From Candidatus Acidiferrales bacterium (GTDB taxonomy: Bacteria; Acidobacteriota; Terriglobia; Acidiferrales; UBA7541), in contig JASHRN010000060.1 of assembly GCA_030037335.1 (NCBI GenBank), positions 1 through 38,792 on the forward strand: a stretch of 38,792 nucleotides of DNA, given 5' to 3'. The notes under the pieces were generated by a model, which made no database searches, was not told the DNA's origin, and was given only the letters and a program-made list of their open reading frames with translations. Made by a program: the position numbers and the translations under genes. Of this stretch, positions 7,686 through 15,627 are shown piece after piece (positions within the stretch are counted from its first letter, which is position 1; every line of letters begins with the position of its first letter).

Positions 7686-10625
7686 TTACGGTACAGGCTG
7701 AAACCCGGAAACGAATCCTCCTTGCAGAGCTTTACCCGCAAAGATCGGTTTTCCGATCGTGGGGCCCTCTGTCACGATGTGCGGCGTCAGGAGAATCAGC
7801 AGCTCTGTTTGGCTGCTTTGATTGTTTTTCGAGCTTGCGATTAACGAGAGCGGGCCCAAGAGTTGCGATCCCGGAGAACCATCGATAGCGGTCATTTCTG
7901 TCGACTGGATAATCCCGGCTAGCGCCGTTGTTTGTCCAGCCTTGGTGCTGACCGTCTGGTCCACACTTTCGTTGCTGATTACGGGGATTCCGTTGACGGT
8001 ATCTCCGGTAAGGCTACGCAATTCGAAATTGAGAGCGAGACTGACATTTCCATTTTGTTGAATGTAGGGCGTAGCTTTGATTTTGAGCCCAATGTCTTCG
8101 TATTCGGCAGAGGGATACGGCGTGGAGGAAACCCCAGTGCCGTTGGAGCTGAAGGTTGCGTTGTTAAGAATAATCGTCAACTCATTCGCGCTGGAATCGG
8201 CGATTGCCAGGTCCGGAGCCTCCGTTGATGCGACGAATGTTCCCGCAGCGAGGCCCATTGAGCCATTTCCTGCGGACAAAACGATTGGTGTCGCAAACGT
8301 CCCATCCCCATTTCCGATCAGGACGGAAACCGTATCGGCATCCTCATCGGTAACGGCAAGATCCGGCAGCCCGTCCACGTTGAAATCGTCCGTAACCATT
8401 GCCACTGGTTTGTTTCCAGATGCGGAATTACTCAACAGGACTGTCTCGCCCTCCGTAAAACCCCCACCGCCGTTTCCCAGGTATATGAGAACCGTGTTGT
8501 CATTCTGATTGACCACCGCCAAATCGATGTTTGTGCTGTTGTCCAGATTGAATTGTCCCGCGACAAGTGCCACCGGCGCATTTCCCGTCACCAATGTCGC
8601 TGAATTTGTGAATGTGCCATTTCCGTTGCCCAGGAAAACGGAGACGGTATTGGCTGCCTGATTTGTGACCGCAAGGTCAATCCTCCCGTCATTGTTAAAG
8701 TCTGAGGTCGTGATCGACGATGGCGTCTTTCCAACAGCGAAAGTTGTTTGGGACTGGAATGTCCCGTCTCCATTGCCCAGCAAAATGGAAACCGTATTAT
8801 CCGTTTGGTTTACCACCGCCAAATCGAAATCTCCACTGCTCGTGAACTCGTTAGTTACGAGGGCCACAGGATTCTTGCCGGTGGCGAAGGTGCCCTTCAG
8901 CGTGAATGTTCCATCGCCATTGCCGAGGAAAATCGAAACCGTGTTATCCGTCTCGTTCAGAACTGCCAAGTCAGGAATGCCGTCGTTGTTGAAATCGGCA
9001 GTCACCGCCGCGATGGGGCCGTTACCCGTGGTTAAGGTGGCGCCGGCGGTGAATGTTCCATCTCCATTGCCCAAAAGTATGGAAACTGTGTTGCTCGAGT
9101 GGTTCACAACCGCTAAGTCGGTGGTTCCATTTGAAAGGAAGTCCCCTGAAACCACCGCGACAGGGTCTTGCCCTGTGGCGATTGTCGATTCGGGAAAGAG
9201 GCTTGAAGAAGACGAGGCTATAAATCCGGGTGAAGTCAGACTTGAGGAATACTGCGCTAAATCGATAGGGACACGATCGCCAACGAAAAACGTGGTTGGC
9301 TTGCCGTTTTCGGCCCGTAAGAGAATCTGACGCCCAGCCCGAACAGTATTCAAAGTATCCGAGAACGCCAAGGCTGCTCCCGGTAGCGTAGCGAGGAATG
9401 TTGTCTTCCCTCCACCGAATGCGATGAGTGGGGGTATCAGTGACCCGATTCCAACCGATCCTTCTCCGATAAGAGAGGCGAGTTGAGTCGAGCTCAAACC
9501 GGATAATCCGCTGGTCGTTCCGAATATCTGCTGGATTACCGATACAAGTCCCGATGCTCCCGATTCCGCTTCTTGAATCTCCTGTGAGCTTAATGAAAAA
9601 GCCTGCGCCGTCTGCGGCGGCGTGATACCGAGCTGCGTAGCTGCGTTCCGGTCCACTTCCAGCACTTCCATCTCCAATACCATTTCCCCTTGTGGCTGCT
9701 CCAGTTGATCCAGCAGTTGCACCGCTACCGAAACCGCTTGTGGAGAATCGCGCATCGTGATGGTTCGGCTTTGCAGGTTCAGTTCGGCCCGCGTGATGCC
9801 GGCGATCTCGCGGACCAAACGAACATCTTCCGTCATATCGTCAGTTGTTTCCGCCGCGGGGAGTTGTACAGTGCGAACAATGGAAAGATCGTAAGCACGT
9901 CTTTTTTGAGGCGTGTCCTCCGCCACAAAGAACAGGCGAGGAGTCAGCGGCCTCCAGAAAGTGCCGGTCACATCTCCGAGCACTCGCATGGCTTCGGCAA
10001 AGTCTACATCTTCGATTTTTACGTGAACGGGTCGCCGTGGGAGCTCAACATCAAAGGAAGCGTGAACTCCGAACTGACGGGCGACTTCCTGATAGGCGCT
10101 CATGATGTCGCTGCGAAAATCGAAGCTTCGCGTGCCGGGTAAAGGGTTCATTCGCACCACGCCGCCGGGTTCCTGCATGAGCTTGCGGAGCGTTTCCATC
10201 GACGAAGGCGCTAATTGCGCTAGGCGTTCACGAATGATTTGGTCGCCCGGGTCAAGCGCAAGAGCGGCTCGCAACTCACCGTGCGCCTCGGGCATATTTC
10301 CCAATAGAGCGTCCTGTTCCGCGCGGTCGACTTTTTCACCGACGATTTTCCCGCGAGCGAATTCGCGCTTAAACAAATATTCGCGGCTGGTCGCGTTATC
10401 TCTATACGCCTCTGAGTAGGCTGCGAAAGCTGCCGGCCAGTCTTGGCGTTTTTCGGCATTCAATCCTCGTGCATAGGCGGCTTCCGCGGCTTTTCTGTTC
10501 GGCGCAGGAGCCGTCGGGCGCACCGCTGTCGATTGCGGCGTTGACTGAGGCTTCGCGACGGTCATTTGCGAGCCCGCAGTCAGCGCGGCGCAAGACAGAA
10601 GTACCAGGATTGCATTCAAGCGCAA
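7686..10625 (-). CDS. Secretin (GspD/PilQ-like) with an FG-GAP beta-propeller inserted in the secretin domain
   Basis: This 979-residue exported protein is an outer-membrane secretin of the type II secretion/type IV pilus class. Residues 1-19 are a signal peptide and 45-140 a TPR-like region. STN/N0- and N1-like modules cover 165-310. The secretin core starts at about 313 (GEMVLEMEVLEVDRNAATQLGI) and reaches VGDRVPI at 448-454. It is then interrupted by about 350 residues of seven FG-GAP/VCBS repeats (475-825, DNA 8151-9203), each near 49 residues with LAVVN, NTVSI and LGNGDGTF. The core resumes at YEDIGLKIKATPYI (842-855) and ends LLILLTPHIV (942-951). The usual loop between the two halves is only tens of residues. 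Start is TTG at 10625; a second TTG lies two codons on. No pilus or T2SS genes are nearby, so partners are unknown. Confidence 0.85.
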   Translation of the reverse strand: MRLNAILVLLSCAALTAGSQMTVAKPQSTPQSTAVRPTAPAPNRKAAEAAYARGLNAEKRQDWPAAFAAYSEAYRDNATSREYLFKREFARGKIVGEKVDRAEQDALLGNMPEAHGELRAALALDPGDQIIRERLAQLAPSSMETLRKLMQEPGGVVRMNPLPGTRSFDFRSDIMSAYQEVARQFGVHASFDVELPRRPVHVKIEDVDFAEAMRVLGDVTGTFWRPLTPRLFFVAEDTPQKRRAYDLSIVRTVQLPAAETTDDMTEDVRLVREIAGITRAELNLQSRTITMRDSPQAVSVAVQLLDQLEQPQGEMVLEMEVLEVDRNAATQLGITPPQTAQAFSLSSQEIQEAESGASGLVSVIQQIFGTTSGLSGLSSTQLASLIGEGSVGIGSLIPPLIAFGGGKTTFLATLPGAALAFSDTLNTVRAGRQILLRAENGKPTTFFVGDRVPIDLAQYSSSLTSPGFIASSSSSLFPESTIATGQDPVAVVSGDFLSNGTTDLAVVNHSSNTVSILLGNGDGTFTAGATLTTGNGPIAAVTADFNNDGIPDLAVLNETDNTVSIFLGNGDGTFTLKGTFATGKNPVALVTNEFTSSGDFDLAVVNQTDNTVSILLGNGDGTFQSQTTFAVGKTPSSITTSDFNNDGRIDLAVTNQAANTVSVFLGNGNGTFTNSATLVTGNAPVALVAGQFNLDNSTNIDLAVVNQNDNTVLIYLGNGGGGFTEGETVLLSNSASGNKPVAMVTDDFNVDGLPDLAVTDEDADTVSVLIGNGDGTFATPIVLSAGNGSMGLAAGTFVASTEAPDLAIADSSANELTIILNNATFSSNGTGVSSTPYPSAEYEDIGLKIKATPYIQQNGNVSLALNFELRSLTGDTVNGIPVISNESVDQTVSTKAGQTTALAGIIQSTEMTAIDGSPGSQLLGPLSLIASSKNNQSSQTELLILLTPHIVTEGPTIGKPIFAGKALQGGFVSGFQPVP

Positions 10626-10757
10626 GAGAATCAGCCTTTTGCTATCTTACACAGATAGGCTGGGAGCGAATGAAGTTGCCTGAGTTTGTGCCGCGAAAGG
10701 CAAGGTGGAATCGTGCGATTTTTCGACCCTCTGTCGCGGGCCGAGGCCGCATTTCGC

Positions 10758-10786
10758 TTGCTTTCTGGGATGTAGATGGGTACACT
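10758..10786 (+). promoter_or_regulatory. Promoter of the FTR1-ABC iron operon
   Basis: TTGCTT (10758-10763) and TACACT (10781-10786) are 17 bp apart. Transcription would start near 10793, at the left edge of the inverted repeat 10794-10818, giving a short leader of about 35 nt before ATG 10828. No strong Shine-Dalgarno sequence is visible. Confidence 0.6.
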
Positions 10787-10793
10787 CGAACTT

Positions 10794-10823
10794 CTAGTTG
10801 ATACCTAGTTTCAACTAGCCTAA
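10794..10823. promoter_or_regulatory. Candidate operator: inverted repeat at the transcription start
   Basis: CTAGTTGA (10794-10801) and TCAACTAG (10811-10818) are perfect inverted repeats with a 9-nt spacer. The spacer has two further symmetric pairs and contains a third CTAGTT (10805-10810), so two CTAGTT units are repeated with an 11-bp period. The right arm runs into CTAGCCTAAC, which shares TAGCCTAAC with the DtxR consensus TTAGGTTAGCCTAACCTAA (12 of 19 positions match over 10809-10827). Its position at the predicted start site fits a repressor site. The identity of the regulator is inferred. Confidence 0.5.
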
Positions 10824-10827
10824 CGCT

Positions 10828-12090
10828 ATGCTTTCCGCGCTTCTGGTTGCTCTCCGTGAAGGTGTCGAGGCCGCCCTTGTCGTCGGCATAGTCCTAGTCT
10901 ATCTCAATCGCACGGGGCGACGTGCGCTCGCGCGCTATGTTTGGGCAGGGCTTGCTCTCGCCGTTGCCGTCAGTTTTGCCGCCGCAGTTCTTCTGGACCG
11001 TTGGCAGATCAGTGAAGATGGGTTCGAAGGCCTCTTGATGCTGCTCGCCGCCGTATTGGTCGTCTCCATGATCATCTGGATGAACCGCATCGCACGGCGA
11101 TTGCGCAAAGAGATTGAGCAGCGCATCGAGCGATACGCGCAAAAGGGCGAGCACCTCGCGGGATGGGGGATCGGTTTTTTCGTTTTTTTGATGGTTCTTC
11201 GTGAAGGCGCGGAACTCATTCTCATTTTGAAAGCCGTGGAATTGTCATTTGCCGGCCTGCAAGTTTGGATCGGCACGGGCCTCGGGATCGCGCTTGCCGT
11301 ATCCGTCGGCATATTTTTCTTCCAGGGTACTCTGAAAGTTCCTCTGGGCCGTTTTTTTGCGGCGACAAGCACGATACTGATCGTTGTCGCGGTTCAGCTT
11401 GCGATCACGGGACTGCACGAAATGAGTGAGGCGCTTTGGCTGCCTTCGAGTTCCCGCGAAATGGCGATCGTTGGACCAATCGTCGGAAACGAGTATTTCT
11501 TTTTTGTGGTGATTCTGGCGGTGGCCGCGATTGTCGTTTTACGCGAGTGGTTCGCGCTTCGTGCCGCAGCCGTGAATTCTGTCGAAAACCCGGCGGAAAG
11601 GCGGCTCCGCCAGCACGAGCATCGCCGCAGTCGCATTTGGACCGCGGCCACAGCCTTCCTTTGCCTGGTGGTGATTCTCTCGTTGACCGCCGAGTTTGTC
11701 TACACGCGCGCAGCGGCTGCGCCGCCCGCAGCAGAGCAGCTTGTTGCGATCGGAAATATCGTCCGCATCCCGCTTTCGGATATGAATGGCGTGAATCTTC
11801 ATTTCTACTCGGTTGATGTCCAGGGCTCATCGATACGCTTTCTGGTCATCCGAAAGCCCAACGGGCAGTACACAACTGCGCTGGATGCTTGCCAGATTTG
11901 CGGAGCCAAAGGTTTTCGCCAGGAGGGTCCCACGCTGGTCTGCCGTAATTGCGGCGCACCGATTAACACGGCCGCGGTTGGAATGCCCGGTGGATGCAAT
12001 CCCATTGCGTTCCCCTCGCGCGTGGACGGCGGGAATATCGTCATTGACGCATCCGCGATTTCCGCAGCCGTCTCTGAAATTCAAAAATAG
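10828..12090 (+). CDS. FTR1-family iron permease fused to a DUF2318 domain
   Basis: The 420-residue membrane protein joins two parts. Residues 1-265 are an FTR1/EfeU-type iron permease with seven likely helices and both iron-binding REGxE motifs: REGVE (10-14) and REGAE (125-129). After another helix (about 272-293), residues 300-420 form a DUF2318 domain with Cys pairs 355/358 (CQIC), 372/375 (CRNC) and Cys390. In Campylobacter the p19 locus encodes an FTR1-like permease, P19, a separate DUF2318 protein, two permeases and an ATPase; here permease and DUF2318 are one chain. The role inferred is iron transfer across the inner membrane, with the Cys domain acting on iron or electrons outside the cytoplasm. 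First gene of a five-gene operon. Confidence 0.85.
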   Translation: MLSALLVALREGVEAALVVGIVLVYLNRTGRRALARYVWAGLALAVAVSFAAAVLLDRWQISEDGFEGLLMLLAAVLVVSMIIWMNRIARRLRKEIEQRIERYAQKGEHLAGWGIGFFVFLMVLREGAELILILKAVELSFAGLQVWIGTGLGIALAVSVGIFFFQGTLKVPLGRFFAATSTILIVVAVQLAITGLHEMSEALWLPSSSREMAIVGPIVGNEYFFFVVILAVAAIVVLREWFALRAAAVNSVENPAERRLRQHEHRRSRIWTAATAFLCLVVILSLTAEFVYTRAAAAPPAAEQLVAIGNIVRIPLSDMNGVNLHFYSVDVQGSSIRFLVIRKPNGQYTTALDACQICGAKGFRQEGPTLVCRNCGAPINTAAVGMPGGCNPIAFPSRVDGGNIVIDASAISAAVSEIQK

Positions 12091-12113
12091 AACTGAGTGC
12101 GCGCCGAGAATCA

Positions 12114-13412
12114 ATGTTCATTCGCCTCGTCAAAGAATCGTTTCTTCGTAATCCGCGACGCAAATTACTCACCGGTATCGCGATTGTTTTGGGCATGACG
12201 GTTGCTACCGCCACGTTCACAGTCGCGGTGGATGTTGGTGATCAGCTCGCCCGCGAATTTCGCAGTTTCGGCGCCAATTTGCTGGTCACTCCACGAGCGG
12301 ACACCTTGCCAGTGGAAATAGGCGGTGTCGATTATCGTCCGGTTTCGGAGGGCGCTTATCTTTCCGAAGCCGACCTGCCCAAACTGAAAACAATCTTCTG
12401 GCGCCACAATATTCTCGGATTCTCGCCTTTCTTGGATGTTCCGGTTGGCGTCACTGACTATCAACACGCTCCTTCTGGCACCAATTTTTCTGCCACGCTC
12501 ATCGGTACTTGGTATAAGCACCCGGTCTCCGTGGAAGATGGTTCGACATTCATCACAGGCGCGAGCTTCACACATCCCTGGTGGAAGATTCGCGGTCGAT
12601 GGTTCGCCGATGATTCGGCAGAGTGCATTGTGGGCGCGTCTTTGGCGGAGAAATATGGCGTCAGAATTGGCGATTTGTTGAAACTATCTCGCCAAGGATC
12701 GTCCGACACGAAGGAATTCACGGTCGCAGGGATTGTCTCCACGGGTGATTCCGAGGACGATGCGATCCTTTGCCCTCTTTCCGTCGCACAAGATTTGGCC
12801 GGAAAGCACGGAGAATTTCGGAGCCTTTTTCTCAGCGCCTTGACAAAGCCGGAGGACGCTTTCTCGCGCCGGAATCCGAATACCATGAGCCCGGCTGACT
12901 TTGATCGCTGGTACTGCACGCCTTACATCAGTTCCATCAGCCGGCAAATCGAGGAAGTTTTTCCCGATACTCAGGTGCGTCCCATCCGGCGCATTGCGGA
13001 TACAGAAGGCCGCGTCCTTTCTCATGTGAGTTTGTTGCTGTGGATCGTTACGATCGCTGCGCTGATTGCGGCGGCGCTTGCCGTTGCGGCAACGTCGGCA
13101 ACGACGGCCATGGAGCGCCGCTCCGAAATGGGATTAATGAAGGCGCTCGGCGCGTCAAACGTTCTCGTGGGTAGCCTTTTTCTTGCCGAGCAGATTCTGC
13201 TCGGCGTCGTTGGCGGCTGCATTGGATTCGCGATCGGAGCGGGTTTGGCACGCGAACTGGGTGAAACCGTTTTTGGGTTCGCGACCTCCCCTCGACTAAG
13301 TGTGTTACCCGTTATTTTGGCTGGCGCGATGCTGATTGTAATCATCGGAAGCTGGATTCCGCTGTATCGAGCTGCGCATCTTTCGCCAGCCCCAATTCTG
13401 AGAGGCGAGTGA
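12114..13412 (+). CDS. ABC transporter permease, MacB/FtsX type (first copy)
   Basis: This 432-residue protein has one N-terminal membrane helix (about 17-40), a large extracytoplasmic MacB-PCD-like domain (about 45-300), and three C-terminal helices of the FtsX domain with the family loop MERRSEMGLMKALGAS, which contacts the ATPase. It corresponds to Cj1661/Cj1662 in the Campylobacter p19 locus. It starts 23 bp after the FTR1-DUF2318 gene, and its stop (13410-13412) directly abuts the ATG of the second permease, indicating translational coupling. It probably forms a heterodimer with the next gene product. Substrate is inferred from the operon to be iron-related; MacB-type pumps can also act as mechanical energy converters rather than channels. 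Confidence 0.83.
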   Translation: MFIRLVKESFLRNPRRKLLTGIAIVLGMTVATATFTVAVDVGDQLAREFRSFGANLLVTPRADTLPVEIGGVDYRPVSEGAYLSEADLPKLKTIFWRHNILGFSPFLDVPVGVTDYQHAPSGTNFSATLIGTWYKHPVSVEDGSTFITGASFTHPWWKIRGRWFADDSAECIVGASLAEKYGVRIGDLLKLSRQGSSDTKEFTVAGIVSTGDSEDDAILCPLSVAQDLAGKHGEFRSLFLSALTKPEDAFSRRNPNTMSPADFDRWYCTPYISSISRQIEEVFPDTQVRPIRRIADTEGRVLSHVSLLLWIVTIAALIAAALAVAATSATTAMERRSEMGLMKALGASNVLVGSLFLAEQILLGVVGGCIGFAIGAGLARELGETVFGFATSPRLSVLPVILAGAMLIVIIGSWIPLYRAAHLSPAPILRGE

Positions 13413-14555
13413 ATGTTCAAACGGCTCCTGTGGCATCTGCTATGCGGAAACAAAATCCGTTTGATGGTGGCACTGCTCGCACTGATCAGCGGGGCCGCAG
13501 TGATTTCAGCCCTGATGAATCTGGAGTTTGGCGTCAACCGGGAACTTGCTCAGGAATTTCGTTCGCTGGGCGCAAATATGGTTATCTCTGCACTGTCAGA
13601 ACCGGCTGATGCAGGCGGGACGGCTGCTCCTCTGTTGATCGATGTTTCTGTAATGCAGTCGCTTCAGGTATTGCAATCGTCCAGCGTACAGGCCGCGCCG
13701 TTTCTCTATTTGGCGGCACGCGTAAATTCAACATCGAACCAAAACGTCGTGATCGCAGGCACTTGGCTCGACCGCGCCACGCAGTTGTTTCCGTGGTGGC
13801 AGGTCACAAGGGGCCAGTCGGTTTCGCGCGCCGATCTAACACGCTGCTGGATTGGCCGAAACGTGAGCCGCAGTCTCCATCTCGTCGTCGGCAGCAAGCT
13901 TCCAATTCAGTACGGCACTCGCACCGTCGATCTCACCGTTGCCGCCATTGTGGACGCGGGTGGTCCGGCAGACAATCAGGTATTTGTGAACCTTCCCGTC
14001 GCACAGGACTTGACCGGTGCGGACGGCAAGGCGCAGTTCATTGAACTCAGCGTTCCAGGTTCGACCGAGGATATTCGTGCAGTTCAAAATCACTTGCAGT
14101 CGCTCTTGCCGGGGCTATCCGTTAAACCCATCCCCCAAATCACCGAAGCCGAAGGCAGCCTGCTGCGGCGCATTCGCTTTCTCATTCTCTCGACAGGAAT
14201 ACTGATTCTTGTGCTCACTGCCCTTTGTATTCTCGCCACAATGACGGCGCTTGCGATGGAGCGGCGCAAGGATGTGGGCTTGATGAAGGCTCTCGGCGGT
14301 TCGATGCGGAAGGTGCTGAGAATTTTCTTTGCTGAAGTCGGTGTTCTGGCTCTCGTGGGCGGCATTCTTGGATACGGTCTGGGCATGATTCTCTCTTTTT
14401 GGATGGGGCAGCGCGTGTTCGGTGCGAGCATTATGCCGCGCTGGGAAGTGCTCCCTGCTACGGTGGCCCTCATGTTGCTGGTTACTTTCGCAGGAGCCCT
14501 GCCCTTGCGTTTCCTGGGAAATATCCGTCCAGCCGTTATCTTGCGTGGAGACTGA
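13413..14555 (+). CDS. ABC transporter permease, MacB/FtsX type (second copy)
   Basis: This 380-residue permease is a paralogue of the preceding one: QEFRSLGANMVIS here matches REFRSFGANLLVT there. It has the same plan of one N-terminal helix, an extracytoplasmic domain and three C-terminal helices. The coupling loop is MERRKDVGLMKALGGS and the end is PAVILRGD. The ATG follows the previous stop with no gap, and the ATPase starts 4 bp after its own stop. Equal expression and a heterodimeric permease pair are the natural reading. Confidence 0.83.
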   Translation: MFKRLLWHLLCGNKIRLMVALLALISGAAVISALMNLEFGVNRELAQEFRSLGANMVISALSEPADAGGTAAPLLIDVSVMQSLQVLQSSSVQAAPFLYLAARVNSTSNQNVVIAGTWLDRATQLFPWWQVTRGQSVSRADLTRCWIGRNVSRSLHLVVGSKLPIQYGTRTVDLTVAAIVDAGGPADNQVFVNLPVAQDLTGADGKAQFIELSVPGSTEDIRAVQNHLQSLLPGLSVKPIPQITEAEGSLLRRIRFLILSTGILILVLTALCILATMTALAMERRKDVGLMKALGGSMRKVLRIFFAEVGVLALVGGILGYGLGMILSFWMGQRVFGASIMPRWEVLPATVALMLLVTFAGALPLRFLGNIRPAVILRGD

Positions 14556-14559
14556 TCGC

Positions 14560-15627
14560 GTGGCTCTTGTCGAAGTCGCGAATTTGAAAAAGCGGTTCGG
14601 TGACGTCCGCGCGCTCGACGACGTGAGCTTCTCCGTAGAATCCGGCGAATGGATTGCCATTATGGGTCCGTCCGGTTCAGGAAAGACGACGCTGATCAAT
14701 ATCTTAGGGGGGCTTGATACGCCCACCGAAGGCAGTGCGGTAGTTAGCGGCGTCGATGTTGGGCGCTTGGATGAAATTGGCCTGGGCCGCTTTCGGGCCG
14801 AAAAGATCGGCTTCGTTTTTCAGCAGTTCCATCTCGTTCCTTACCTTACGGCGCTCGAAAACGTGATGCTGGCTCAGTATTTCCATAGCACCACGGATGA
14901 GTCAGAGGCTGCCACAGTCCTGCGCCGCGTCGGGCTCGAGGATCGCCTCACGCATCTTCCCTCGCAGCTTTCTGGCGGCGAACAGCAGCGCGTTGCCGTA
15001 GCCCGAGCGTTGATCAATCACCCCAGCCTGATTCTTGCTGATGAACCAACTGGCAATCTGGATGAAGCCAATGAAAGCACCGTGGTCCATCTTCTTCGCG
15101 AGCTTCATGCCGAGGGCCATACGATTTTAATGGTCACGCACGATCCCTCGATTGGCGGCCTTGCGGATCGGCGTATTGAGCTCGCGCACGGGCGACTCTC
15201 CCAAATCACGGTCTATTCTGCCGAGGACGAAGCACGCTTCGATCACGTCCTTGAGGAGCTTTGGCTTTGCGCTGAAGTCGGCAGGCGCGCACGGCTGGCG
15301 CGCTTTCATTCCCTGGATGCGGACCCGGAGCGCACAATTCAGCGGCTAGCCGTCGTTGGACTCGTGAATGTTCAGGATTCAGAGGTGGAGCTGACCGAGC
15401 GTGGTCAGCGACGCGCGCGCGATGTCGTGCGCCGCCGCCGCCTTGCCGAGCGGCTCTTTACAGATACATTTTCAATCGCCAATGCTGAAGCCGATTCGCA
15501 AGCCTGCAAATTCGAGCACATTATCAGCCCTGAACTCGATGAACGCATCTGTTCCTTCCTGGGCCATCCTCGCACTTGTCCGCATGGCAAACCGATTCCT
15601 CCAGGCCCTTGCTGTCCGGCGGAATGA
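14560..15627 (+). CDS. ABC ATPase fused to a DtxR-type metal-dependent repressor domain
   Basis: Residues 1-216 are a LolD/MacB-type ATPase: GPSGSGKTT (36-44), Q-loop VFQQF, LSGGEQQR (137-144), Walker B LILADEP and H-loop THD. Residues 222-350 look like an iron/manganese repressor. There is a winged-helix part (about 226-280, ending VGLVNVQDSEVELTERGQRR), then RLAERLF and QACKFEH, and a tail TCPHGKPIP typical of DtxR/MntR dimerisation domains. Primary-site ligands C316, E319 and H320 are kept, with H229 at the place of DtxR Met10. Ancillary-site residues equivalent to His79 and His98 are Arg and Asp. The recognition helix has a proline and is probably altered. Start is GTG 14560. The frame is open throughout, so this is one polypeptide as sequenced. 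Confidence 0.85.
   Translation: MALVEVANLKKRFGDVRALDDVSFSVESGEWIAIMGPSGSGKTTLINILGGLDTPTEGSAVVSGVDVGRLDEIGLGRFRAEKIGFVFQQFHLVPYLTALENVMLAQYFHSTTDESEAATVLRRVGLEDRLTHLPSQLSGGEQQRVAVARALINHPSLILADEPTGNLDEANESTVVHLLRELHAEGHTILMVTHDPSIGGLADRRIELAHGRLSQITVYSAEDEARFDHVLEELWLCAEVGRRARLARFHSLDADPERTIQRLAVVGLVNVQDSEVELTERGQRRARDVVRRRRLAERLFTDTFSIANAEADSQACKFEHIISPELDERICSFLGHPRTCPHGKPIPPGPCCPAE

Noticed and set aside
7683-7688. truB and secretin stop codons base-to-base as regulatory overlap
   Set aside because: Adjacent convergent stops are common in compact genomes; no hairpin or extra signal is seen there.
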